From NCBI RefSeq assembly GCF_000092065.1, contig NC_009360.1:682001-746000 (forward strand): DNA of 64,000 nt, written 5' to 3'. Every line of letters starts with the position of its first letter. Positions within the stretch are counted from its first letter, which is position 1. The position numbers were made by a program, and so were the translations under genes. Below, piece after piece: positions 9,152 to 17,524 of the stretch. The DNA is from Ostreococcus lucimarinus CCE9901. Taxonomy: Eukaryota > Chlorophyta > Mamiellophyceae > Mamiellales > Bathycoccaceae. The notes under the pieces are model-generated. The model searched no databases and was not told the origin of the DNA. It saw only the letters and a program-made list of their open reading frames with translations.

Positions 9152-10324
9152 ATGAGTCGATCGCGCTCGCGCTCGCGCTCGCGCTCGCGCTCGAGCGCGT
9201 CGTCGTCGTCGTCGTCGTCGCGCTCGCGCTCGCGCGACCTCGCGCGTCGCGTCGCCGCGCTGAGCGACGACGCGCTGCTCGCGCGACGCCGACGGCTGCT
9301 CGAGCGCATCGACGTCGAGCGCGAGATCGCGCGTCGCGCCGAGACGACGCTCAAGCGCGCGCGCGAGGAGGCGAGCGACGAGGAAGAGGGACAGATTCCG
9401 GGCGACGCGCGCGACGCGCCGCCGCCCGCGAAAGTCGCGCGAGGGTACGTGCCGCCGCACGCGCGCGATCGAGGCGGATCGGGCGAGAAAAACGACGGAC
9501 GAGACGATTGGCGACGCGCGGACGGACGCGCGGACGCGGGGGATTGGCGAAGGCGAGAGGGAGAGAAGGCGGCGCGGCCGAAGCTGCCGGTGCCGGGCGA
9601 ACGCGGGTTCGGGCACCGCTCGGTCGGCGTCGGACGCGGACGCGCGGTCGAGGGCGGCGGCGGCGGTCAGAAACCGTCGTCGCTCGGCGGCGGTCCCGGG
9701 ACGGAGGCGCCGGGACGCGCGCCGGTGGAACCTCGAGGACGATTCGAGGACGCGGACGCGGCGCCGAGGCCGAAGACGATTCCCGCGCCTCGAACGGTTC
9801 CCGTCCCGGCGCCGCCGCCGGTGAAGCCGAAGAGTCCGCCGCGCGCGGTCGTCGCGCCCGCGCCGGTCCCAGCGCCGCCGCCGAAAGAACCGTCGCCGGC
9901 GCCCGCGGCCGACGACGACGAGGACGACGACGATATCGAAGCCATCCAAGCCGCCGCCAAAGCCGCCAGAGCCGTCAAAGCCGCGGCGACGAAGCCCGCC
10001 GCTCCCAAGGTGGTCGAAATCGAGGTCGAGATTCCGGATAAACCAAAAGCCGACGCCCCGCGTCGATCCTCGAGGCGTTCGACGTCGCCCGAGCGCGACG
10101 CCGATCCTCCTCGTCGATCGTCCAGACGTTCCGTCTCCGTGGAGCGCCGCTCGACGAATCCGCCGCCGAGCGCCGACGGTTTGACCCCCGTCGAAGGCGA
10201 TCCCGCCAAGCTCACCGTCGTCGTTTTGAAGAAGCTCCTCACCGAGCGCGAGTTGAGCACCGCGGGCTTGAAGGCTGCCCTCGTCGAGCGCTTAAAATCC
10301 GCGTTGGCCGACGAACGCTCGTGA
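9152..10324 (+). CDS. RS-rich SAP-domain protein, probably nuclear RNA/DNA binding
   Basis: A 390-residue protein. I chose the ATG at 9152 because it opens directly into an Arg/Ser dipeptide repeat (residues 2-30), as in SR-type splicing and mRNA-export proteins; the in-frame ORF extends upstream without an obvious coding signal. After the RS tract are a charged helix (LLERIDVEREIARRAE), a long Gly/Pro/Arg-rich disordered middle with a VARGYVPPHARDR element, and an acidic DDDEDDDD run. The C-terminal 45 residues resemble a SAP DNA-binding motif (LTVVVLKKLLTERELSTAG, then LKAALVERL). The composition suggests a nuclear nucleic-acid-binding role, but no orthologue could be named. Confidence 0.75.
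   Translation: MSRSRSRSRSRSRSSASSSSSSSRSRSRDLARRVAALSDDALLARRRRLLERIDVEREIARRAETTLKRAREEASDEEEGQIPGDARDAPPPAKVARGYVPPHARDRGGSGEKNDGRDDWRRADGRADAGDWRRREGEKAARPKLPVPGERGFGHRSVGVGRGRAVEGGGGGQKPSSLGGGPGTEAPGRAPVEPRGRFEDADAAPRPKTIPAPRTVPVPAPPPVKPKSPPRAVVAPAPVPAPPPKEPSPAPAADDDEDDDDIEAIQAAAKAARAVKAAATKPAAPKVVEIEVEIPDKPKADAPRRSSRRSTSPERDADPPRRSSRRSVSVERRSTNPPPSADGLTPVEGDPAKLTVVVLKKLLTERELSTAGLKAALVERLKSALADERS
9163..9194 (+). repeat. Hexamer tandem repeat encoding Arg-Ser
   Basis: The unit cgctcg repeats about five times and encodes the RS dipeptides at the start of the SAP protein. Confidence 0.85.
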
Positions 10325-10435
10325 GCGTCGTCGTCGCATTCAATAGAACTTTATTCGTCAATGCACCATCCCGCACTTCGCGACCCCGCGCGCGCGCGAC
10401 GACGCGTCCGAACGCGACGTGACCGAACGCTCGAC

Positions 10436-11638
10436 ATGACCGCCGTCGCCGACCTGCGTTTCCTCGCCGTGAGCGCCACCGCGGCTCGAATCACGCGCAT
10501 CGGTGTCCCGCTCAAAACCTCCCCCGACGGCGCGCTCGCGACGCGCGACGGCGCCGACGGCGCGCGCGACGGCGACGACGGGCCCGGTGATATCCTTCGC
10601 GATTGGCAAATCATGCAAACCAGGCTCGATCGCGAGGAAGAGGCGGAGGAGATGAGCAAGCTTTGGCACGACGACCCGGCGACGTGGCTCGAGCGAAGCA
10701 AGACGCAGTGGAGCGCGAGACATCGAGCGAGCGTGTACGCGAAACAGAAGGCCATGGGCGTGGCGAATCCGAGCACGACGGGACACGCGTCGCGAGCGCA
10801 GGGAGGGACGTCGAGCTCGACGGTGAAGACGACGAGGAAGAATCGCGCGGCGGGCGAACCGTTGGTGCAACTGGGCGAACGCGGCAAGGCGGGCATCGGA
10901 AAGATATCGTGCTCGCTGGTGGATTTGATCCAGTCGGGGCTGTTGAAGAGTGGTGCGGAGAAAATGTTCATCGTGTATCAAGATAACGTGTGGAAGGGCG
11001 ATCTCGGGGAGGACGGGGTGATCACGTTTCAAGGGCAGCGGTTCACGAGTCCGAGCGCGTGGGCGATTTTCGCCAAACGTTTAACGAACCCGACGAAGAA
11101 GGCTGACGACGGATGGAAGAGCGCACGGTACGGCGATCCCGATGGACCGACTTTAGATCAAGTGAAAGGGGAGTACGCGAGAATCAATCAGTTGAAGTTG
11201 GCGGGGTTGGAGGTGCAAGTGGAGGAGGCGTCGCGAACGCTCACGGCGGAAGCGTCGGCGGCAAAGGCAGCCGGTGGAGCCGCGGATTCGCCTCGCGCTA
11301 CTCGTAAACGCAAAGCAGCCGGCGTCGTTACGGCATCCGCGGACGACATGTCGTGGACGGTAAAGTTTCCAGGATGCGAATTCGGCGCGCCAGAGCCGTA
11401 CGCCGGGACGGTGGCGGACGAAAACATGGACTTCAAAGGCTTAGTGGGCAAGTACGTCTGCGTGTTTCGCGAATGCGCTGGCGATAAAAGCTGGTGGGCG
11501 GCGAAAGTAATCAAGGTGCGCGACCTAGACACCCACGCGGAGGCGGACTTGCTATTTTCAGACGCGAAAATTGAACGAGAGGTCGACGTGGAGTCGCTCG
11601 CGAGCGAAGGCGAACTCGTCGTGTTGGACGAATGCTGA
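10436..11638 (+). CDS. RAMA-like plus Tudor-like domain protein (candidate chromatin reader)
   Basis: A 400-residue protein from the ATG at 10436; an in-frame ATG at 10361 would add 25 Arg-rich residues and lies only 36 bases after the previous stop. The middle (about residues 150-220) resembles a RAMA domain (restriction enzyme adenine methylase associated): SLVDLIQSGLLKSGAEKMF, YQDNVWKGDLGEDG, then FTSPSAWAIF and DDGWKSARY. Near the C-terminus, GKYVCVFRECAGDKSWWAAK with following beta strands looks like a Tudor/chromo-barrel fold. Between them lies a coiled-coil-like stretch and a basic ATRKRKAA nuclear signal. RAMA domains occur in some chromatin and methylation proteins such as MPND. I infer a nuclear reader; the ligand is unknown. 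Confidence 0.65.
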   Translation: MTAVADLRFLAVSATAARITRIGVPLKTSPDGALATRDGADGARDGDDGPGDILRDWQIMQTRLDREEEAEEMSKLWHDDPATWLERSKTQWSARHRASVYAKQKAMGVANPSTTGHASRAQGGTSSSTVKTTRKNRAAGEPLVQLGERGKAGIGKISCSLVDLIQSGLLKSGAEKMFIVYQDNVWKGDLGEDGVITFQGQRFTSPSAWAIFAKRLTNPTKKADDGWKSARYGDPDGPTLDQVKGEYARINQLKLAGLEVQVEEASRTLTAEASAAKAAGGAADSPRATRKRKAAGVVTASADDMSWTVKFPGCEFGAPEPYAGTVADENMDFKGLVGKYVCVFRECAGDKSWWAAKVIKVRDLDTHAEADLLFSDAKIEREVDVESLASEGELVVLDEC

Positions 11639-11805
11639 CGGCGCCACGAAGAGTTCACCAGTAAACCTTAGTAAACCAACAGTACAGTTCTAGAGATATT
11701 CACTCGTTTTCCGCTCGAGATCGGCGGTCGCGTCGAGCGGTTCGCGCGGAACCGAGCGAGCGCGCCGGCGCGCCGTGCGCTGTGAAATGGGCGACCGACC
11801 GCGCA

Positions 11806-13440
11806 ATGGGCGACCGACCGCGCGACCGACCGTTAATCGTCGATCGCGCGCCGCACCTCGCGACGCGCGCGATGCGGCTCGCGTCGCGCGCGATCGATCG
11901 CGTTCCGAGCGCGTCGCCGCGCCGCGCGCGCGCGACGCGTCGACGCCGCGCGCCGCGCGCCGGTCTCTTCGGCTTTGGCGATGCGACGCGAAGCGAATCG
12001 GCGAAGACGAAGGCGAAGACGAAGACGACGATCCTGGGCGACGCGGCGTCGAGCGTCGACGTGAAAGATGCGTACGAGTTCGGCGCCGAGCTCGGACGCG
12101 GACAATTCGGCGAGGTGCGCGCGGTGACGGACAAGGAGAGCGGACGCGCGCTCGCGTGCAAATCCATCAGCAAGCGAGGACTCTCGAGCGAACGGTCGAA
12201 AGAGATGGTGCGGAACGAAGTAAAAATCATGCATCACTTGAATGGGAACGCGAAGGTCGTTGAACTCGTCGCGACGCACGAGGATGCGACGCACGTGCAC
12301 TTGGTGATGGAAAAATTGGACGGCGACGAGTGGTTCGACGCGATGGCGGAGCAGTTTGAGACGGCGCCCTATAGCGAAGCCGAAGCCGCGGCGCAGTTTC
12401 GAAATGTGGCGCACACGGTGGAGTACTGTCATATAATGGACGTCATGCATCGCGACTTGAAGCCGGAGAATTTCGTGTTGAAGAGCGGCGCGAAGGATTC
12501 GCCCGTGTGCGCCATCGATTTCGGGCTGTCGACGTTTGCGACGCGAGACCAAGTGTTCACCGACTTCGTGGGCTCCCCGTATTACGTCGCTCCAGAAGTC
12601 ATGGCTTACAAGTACTCCAACGGAGCCGATGTGTGGTCGTGTGGCGTTATTTTATACATTCTACTCTCCGGCGTGCCGCCGTTTTGGGGATCGAGCGAGA
12701 AGCAAGTGTTCGACGCCATCAAGCGATATAAGACGGGCGCCGAGCCGCTCGATTTGGTGAGCGAGCCGTGGCCGTCAGTCAGCGATGCGGCGAAAGAGCT
12801 CATACAAGGCATGCTCACGGTGGATCCGACGAAGCGCATGACGATCGAAGACGTACTCCAGCATCCCTGGCTGGCCGATCCGAGCGTCGCTCCAAAGACG
12901 GCGCTCGACAACATCGTCTACAAGCGCTTCAAAAACTTCGCCGCCATGAGCAAGTTCAAGAAGCTGGGGCTGCACGCCATGGCGCGCGCGATGCCCGCGG
13001 AAGAGATCGCTGGACTGAGCGTCATGTTCAAGGAGCTGGACAAGGATAAATCGGGAACTGTTTCCATCGATGAGTTACGAGAAGGATTAAAGCTCCAATC
13101 CTCCGACGCCGCGGCGGAGCTCGAAGAGATCTTCAAAGTAGTCGATCTCGACGGCACCGGCGAAATTCACTGGGAGGAGTTCATCGTCGCCACTCTCGCG
13201 CGGTCGAAGCGTGAATCTAAAGCCGCGATCCAGCGCGCGTTTGATTACTTCGACACCGACCACGACGGTTCCATCACCGCCGAGGAATTCCAAAGCGCGC
13301 TCGACACGATGTCCCCCGTCGAGCGTGCGAATCTCGGCGACGTCACCGAGCTCATCGCCACCGCTGACGCCAACGGCGACGGCGTCATCGACTTTGAAGA
13401 GTTCATGACCGCGATGTCCGCCGACTCTAGCGCCCGGTGA
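11806..13440 (+). CDS. CDPK: Calcium-dependent protein kinase (CDPK)
   Basis: A Ser/Thr kinase directly activated by calcium, with kinase, autoinhibitory junction and calmodulin-like domain in one chain. The kinase domain has GRGQFGEV, ACKSI (ATP lysine), HRDLKPENF, DFGLS and APEV. Four EF-hands follow with loops starting DKDKSGTVSIDE, DLDGTGEIHWEE, DTDHDGSITAEE and DANGDGVIDFEE, all with canonical acidic ligands. From the ATG at 11806 the protein is 544 residues; an ATG at 11872 is an alternative. The usual myristoylation/palmitoylation N-terminus is not present: the Met-Gly start at 11806 has Asp at position 3 and Arg at 6. The Arg/Ala-rich leader ending AGLFGFGDA could be an organelle targeting peptide. 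Confidence 0.95.
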   Translation: MGDRPRDRPLIVDRAPHLATRAMRLASRAIDRVPSASPRRARATRRRRAPRAGLFGFGDATRSESAKTKAKTKTTILGDAASSVDVKDAYEFGAELGRGQFGEVRAVTDKESGRALACKSISKRGLSSERSKEMVRNEVKIMHHLNGNAKVVELVATHEDATHVHLVMEKLDGDEWFDAMAEQFETAPYSEAEAAAQFRNVAHTVEYCHIMDVMHRDLKPENFVLKSGAKDSPVCAIDFGLSTFATRDQVFTDFVGSPYYVAPEVMAYKYSNGADVWSCGVILYILLSGVPPFWGSSEKQVFDAIKRYKTGAEPLDLVSEPWPSVSDAAKELIQGMLTVDPTKRMTIEDVLQHPWLADPSVAPKTALDNIVYKRFKNFAAMSKFKKLGLHAMARAMPAEEIAGLSVMFKELDKDKSGTVSIDELREGLKLQSSDAAAELEEIFKVVDLDGTGEIHWEEFIVATLARSKRESKAAIQRAFDYFDTDHDGSITAEEFQSALDTMSPVERANLGDVTELIATADANGDGVIDFEEFMTAMSADSSAR

Positions 13441-13906
13441 CCCCTCGCGACCGTGTAATCGCATCGCCCGAGCCTCGCGTCCCGCCGTCCTCGCGCTCAG
13501 AGCGGCACGTCGTCGATCGCGCGTAACTCGAACGCTTTCAACGCGCACGTCGCGCGCGCGTCCATCCTTCGCGTCGCGGCGTCGACATCGCGCGCCGTCG
13601 TCGCGCTCGGTAGCTCGCGCTGTGTCTCGCGCAGCTCGCGGCGCAGCGCGTCGGCGGTCGCGGTCGCGCTCGGTGTGGTCGCGCCGCGTTCGCGTTGCAT
13701 CGCTCGAGGCGTTCGCGCGCGCGACGCGCGCGCGTCGACGACTGGCGTCGGGACGGGACGCCGCGCGCGCGAACGGCGACGGTTTCTTCGTTTTCGTTTG
13801 GTAAAAGTAACTACAAGATGACACTAGGATTGTAGAGTAGAATCGATCAATTAAGCAGTAGTCACGCCGCGGCGAACGCGGACGCGCTCGGACGCGAGAC
13901 GGCGAC
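13441..13906. other. Intergenic region with one doubtful short ORF
   Basis: This lies between the 3' ends of the CDPK (+) and the CCCH protein (-). Apart from the 67-codon reverse ORF at 13497-13700 listed separately, I see only UTR-like DNA. Bases 13780-13870 are AT-richer and probably hold the 3' UTR of the CCCH gene. Confidence 0.5.
13497..13700 (-). CDS. Possible small protein, 67 residues
   Basis: An ATG-initiated reverse ORF of 67 codons. It is predicted helical with an ordered-looking C-terminus (LKAFELRAIDDVPL). No family was recognised and no upstream exon was found: the frame is open for about 120 bases without another ATG. It may be spurious or a genuine short gene; the only support is length, the position between two 3' ends, and an amphipathic pattern. 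Confidence 0.3.
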   Translation of the reverse strand: MQRERGATTPSATATADALRRELRETQRELPSATTARDVDAATRRMDARATCALKAFELRAIDDVPL

Positions 13907-14611
13907 CTAGGCGTGCGAAAACCGGCACGAATCGCCGCGGGTGCAGTTTCCTTCGGCGAAGGCGTAGCACTTGCCAGCGGGACCGCGAGAGCCCGGACGA
14001 GACGGCGGCGCGTTCGGATCGTGCGAGAATCGACACGAGTCACCGTACGAGCAGTTACCGTTTTGGAAGGCGTAGCACACGCCGCCGCCGCCGCCGCCGC
14101 GACCGCCGCCGCCGCCGCGTCCCGCCGCGCTCCCCGGCCCGTGCGAGAATCGGCACGAATCGCCCCGATCGCACTCGCCGCGTTCAAACGCGTAGCACTT
14201 CGGCACGTCCTCTCCGAATCGTTCCTTTTTCGCCTTTTTACACGGTTCGCACCGCGTCGGTTGGTTCGTCCAGCCCTTCGTCGCGTAAAACTCTTGTTCG
14301 CCGACGGTGAACACGAACTCCCCGTTACAATCCCGGCAGTTCAGCGTCACGTCCTCGTAGTTCCCCGTCGACACCTTACCCGGCTTCAATTCATCCGCGG
14401 ACTTTTTCGCGTGCACCTTGAATCCCGAGTCGCTGTCCTCGCCGTCGTCGGCGTCGTCCACCTTTTTCTTTTTTTCGGCTTTTTCCTCGCTTCCCGATTG
14501 ATCGCCTCCGGACGATTCATCGCGCTCGCGCTTCTCCTTCTTCTCCTTCTTCTCCTTCTTCTCCTTCTTCTCCTTCTTTTCCTTCGGGCTCTTCGGCGTT
14601 TTGTCGCCCAT
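13907..14611 (-). CDS. Triple CCCH zinc-finger protein with zinc-ribbon
   Basis: A 234-residue protein from the ATG at 14611; the longer open frame upstream overlaps the PMS2 gene and is not coding. The order is: Lys/Glu repeat (KKEKKEKKE, residues about 12-28); an acidic region; a zinc-ribbon with CRDC and CEPC pairs around the YATKGW motif (probable zinc-ribbon family); then three CCCH fingers spaced C-x8-C-x5-C-x3-H and ending CRFSH. Gly-rich linkers separate the fingers. CCCH fingers of this spacing usually bind single-stranded RNA. An RNA-related role is inferred. It lies 194 bases downstream of PMS2 on the same strand. Confidence 0.85.
   Translation of the reverse strand: MGDKTPKSPKEKKEKKEKKEKKEKKEKRERDESSGGDQSGSEEKAEKKKKVDDADDGEDSDSGFKVHAKKSADELKPGKVSTGNYEDVTLNCRDCNGEFVFTVGEQEFYATKGWTNQPTRCEPCKKAKKERFGEDVPKCYAFERGECDRGDSCRFSHGPGSAAGRGGGGGRGGGGGGVCYAFQNGNCSYGDSCRFSHDPNAPPSRPGSRGPAGKCYAFAEGNCTRGDSCRFSHA
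14531..14575 (-). repeat. 9-bp tandem repeat encoding Lys-Lys-Glu
   Basis: Five near-perfect copies of cttctcctt (+ strand) encode the KKE repeat at the N-terminus of the CCCH protein, a typical site of replication slippage. Confidence 0.9.
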
Positions 14612-14805
14612 GGCTCGCGCTCGTCGGCGTCGGCGCGCGCGTGTGGCGTCGCGGCGAATGGCGGCGGCGGCGGCGGCGGCGCGGGCGACCGACCGAGATT
14701 GGCGCGTATGGGCAAACAGTGATGTTACACGTGGACGCGCGACGCGCGACGCGGTGCGCGCGCGCGACGCGCGGGCGGCGCGCGCGCGACCGCGAGTCAT
14801 CGCGG

Positions 14806-17397
14806 TCACCGCGCGTCGTTCGCGGCGCGGCGCGAGCGCAGACAGCGGACGTGGCGCATCGTCGGGCGGCCGTGCGGGCAGTTCCACGGCGCGTCGAGCG
14901 CGCCGAGGTTGCGCAAGACTCGGCGCATCGAACGCGCGTCCAGGGCGTCGCCGATCATGATGGACGAGCGACAGGCCTTCATGGCGAGCGCGGCGCGGGT
15001 TTTGGAGGGGCGGAGCACGCGCGGTGAGGCGTCCCGTCGCGACCGCGCGGCGGCGGCGTCCTCTCGCGCGAGGCCGATGGAGAGTTGGCTCTTGGAGGGA
15101 AGAGAATGTTGGCCTTGGTCGAGCATGGACACGAGCTCTTGGACGTCGGACTTGTCGAACGCGACGTTCTTGAGAAATGGAACCGCGTTCAGTCGCAGCG
15201 CGCCGCATCTCGCCGTGGGATCGATGGAGGAGTTGTTCATGTCCGCGCCGGGAACGGTCTCGGCGACGTCGCAAAACCCAAAGCCATTTTGCAAGAATAC
15301 GGGCATGTTTTGCAACACCGTCTGTTCCTCGCTCGCGGTCAAGTCGAGCGGAACCGGGTGTATGAGCGGCTGCCGCGTCAGTGTCGATGTGCGTTGCAAG
15401 CGCTCAAAGTTGTAAATCTCGTCGCTCGCGTGCTGGTCGACGATGAACAAGTCGTCGCCGAGCACGGCGAGGATGAAACCAAGATTGAACTGGCCCACGA
15501 TTCGCATTTTGGCGAAATCGGCTTTGTTGAACACGCGCTCAAGTTCGCTCGCCGCCGCCGCGTGCGTCGCGTGAGACGGTTCCGTTTCGCCATCCACGGC
15601 GGGAATTCGCGCGGCGGCGAACGCGATTTCCGACTTCGATTTGGACGCTTCGTCCACCGTCGTGACGACCTCGCTGCGCACGTTTCGCCTTCGCGCACGC
15701 ATCGTCTCCATCGAAAACGCCAAAGCGCCGCCACTGGAGTCTTCGCGCGTTGAATCTGGTCCTCGAGGTTCTTCCACCACTGCGGCGACCACGACGTCGT
15801 CAAACGTCACTTGCTCGTGTCCCACGTTGGCGCGTTCGTCCTCGGTATCGGGTTCTTTCGTTCGCGTGTCGTCGGATTGACTGTCCCCAACCTTTGGTTT
15901 CTTTACGACGTCTTCCTCGAACGCGACAATCGCCGGAGCATCGCGCATCTCGGTCTCGCCGCCTGCGCCGTCCGCCGTGGCCATCGTCCAACCGCCACCG
16001 ATTGCCACCGCCGTGGTTTCGCGCGTGAAGCCGAAATTTTGTAAACCCTTCTGCGCAGAGCTCGCGTCACGCTTCTTTCCTCTTCCACGAGTATCGTTCG
16101 CGGCAGGCTCCTTTGCCGTGAGCAAGAGTGTTTCAAATGTTTCTTCGTCCATGCACTCGGTTGGCGTCAACTCTTCGTCGTCGTGCTCATCCTCCATAAC
16201 GTCGTCACCGTCATCGCCTTCAAACGATGTCGAAAGTGAGGGACGTTTCTTCGTGTTACTTAGTGGCGCCTGCGATACGGCGTACGTGTATCGACTCGGC
16301 GCGAATGCCTCCGTGAGCTTTTCCTTCATCTTGGTTAGCAATTCTTGCTCTTGGTGTAGCATCACTTTGCGCTTGTCTGGCGTCACATTCACGTCATACG
16401 AGTCCGTGGGGAGTTGAACGTCTAACACCGCCATGGGCGCTTGGTTGGGGTTAAACGAACGGTAAGTCTCGTTAAGAACCTTGGCCACACGCGGTAAATC
16501 CACCGGTCTGCCGTTGACGTAATAAAATTGCCTATCCGTGCCCGCGCGACCACATCCATTTTGCGCCTTGGAGACGTACCCAACGATGCGACACGTCAAC
16601 GATGACGACCCATCACCATCGGCATCACTCAAATCAAAGTCGATTTCTTGCATCGCCGCGACCATCTTCGCGCCGAACACAGTCACGACGTTTTCCCGCA
16701 CTGACGCTTCCTCGCCCCCGCGCGTGTGCAACACATTCGTCCGTCCGTACTTTCCGCTCTGATGCGTGCACAATATCCTCACTGACTTCGACATCAACGC
16801 ATACGCCTGCACGACGTGCAACGCTCTCCCGTACTCGCGCTTCACGTTTCTCAAAAATTCCTTCCTCCGCACCGCGAGCGGCTCGAACAACCGACACACC
16901 GTCGCCGTCGTCCCCACTGATCTCGGCACCACACTCTCGCTCACGATCGCCCCCTTCGCGTCGTACACGATTTTCGTCCCACTCGCATCGTCTGCCGTCC
17001 GCGTGGTGACGCTAAACTCCCCCGATATCCCACATAAACTCGACAGCGCCTCGCCGCGAAATCCAAACGTTCGCAGCGTCTCCAAGTCTTCGAACGCCTT
17101 CAACTTGCTCGTCGCGTACTTGGTCGTCAGCGCCTCGAACGACGCCTTGGGCACGCCCGAGCCGTTATCGGACACTTCGACGACGTCCGCGCCGTGGTCT
17201 TTCAGTCGAATCTCCACGTTCGTCGCGCCGGCGTCCAGCGCGTTTTCGACGAGCTCCTTGACGCAGCTCGCGAGGCTGAGGACGACTTGGCCGGAGCATA
17301 TACGATGCACGACGACGTCGTCGATTCGTTTGATGCCTCGCGGGGGCGCGCTCGATGGGTTTTCGTCCATCGGCGGCGCGTCGGCGGCGCGCGACAT
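14806..17397 (-). CDS. PMS2: DNA mismatch repair endonuclease, PMS2-type MutL homologue
   Basis: This is the endonuclease subunit of MutL-alpha, partner of MLH1 in nuclear mismatch repair. It has 863 residues from the ATG at 17397; the frame further upstream starts only with a TTG. The GHKL ATPase motifs are complete: KELVENALDAG (47-57), DNGSG (77-81) and TFGFRGEAL (110-118). The transducer domain contains YYVNGRPV and NVTPDKRKV. After a long acidic linker the C-terminal domain has the metal-binding endonuclease motif DQHASDEIYNFE (about 652-663). The family terminus ACRSSIMIGDAL and PWNCPHGRPTMRHV is also present. All catalytic elements are retained. The plant orthologue is called PMS1. The 5' end is 127 bases from the NOB1 stop. 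Confidence 0.95.
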   Translation of the reverse strand: MSRAADAPPMDENPSSAPPRGIKRIDDVVVHRICSGQVVLSLASCVKELVENALDAGATNVEIRLKDHGADVVEVSDNGSGVPKASFEALTTKYATSKLKAFEDLETLRTFGFRGEALSSLCGISGEFSVTTRTADDASGTKIVYDAKGAIVSESVVPRSVGTTATVCRLFEPLAVRRKEFLRNVKREYGRALHVVQAYALMSKSVRILCTHQSGKYGRTNVLHTRGGEEASVRENVVTVFGAKMVAAMQEIDFDLSDADGDGSSSLTCRIVGYVSKAQNGCGRAGTDRQFYYVNGRPVDLPRVAKVLNETYRSFNPNQAPMAVLDVQLPTDSYDVNVTPDKRKVMLHQEQELLTKMKEKLTEAFAPSRYTYAVSQAPLSNTKKRPSLSTSFEGDDGDDVMEDEHDDEELTPTECMDEETFETLLLTAKEPAANDTRGRGKKRDASSAQKGLQNFGFTRETTAVAIGGGWTMATADGAGGETEMRDAPAIVAFEEDVVKKPKVGDSQSDDTRTKEPDTEDERANVGHEQVTFDDVVVAAVVEEPRGPDSTREDSSGGALAFSMETMRARRRNVRSEVVTTVDEASKSKSEIAFAAARIPAVDGETEPSHATHAAAASELERVFNKADFAKMRIVGQFNLGFILAVLGDDLFIVDQHASDEIYNFERLQRTSTLTRQPLIHPVPLDLTASEEQTVLQNMPVFLQNGFGFCDVAETVPGADMNNSSIDPTARCGALRLNAVPFLKNVAFDKSDVQELVSMLDQGQHSLPSKSQLSIGLAREDAAAARSRRDASPRVLRPSKTRAALAMKACRSSIMIGDALDARSMRRVLRNLGALDAPWNCPHGRPTMRHVRCLRSRRAANDAR

Positions 17398-17524
17398 CGC
17401 GCGCGACGCGCGCGAGGGGCGATGTGTGGCGCCCAGCGCCAGCTGGGATGGATTCAAACGCGAGCGGGACGACGAGCGGGACGCGGGTGGTGATGCTTGT
17501 ATATTGTATCGTCGCGAGGCTAAG

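Noticed and set aside
14612-15274. Upstream extension of the CCCH protein frame
   Set aside because: It lies within the coding region of PMS2 in a different frame and has no zinc-finger content.
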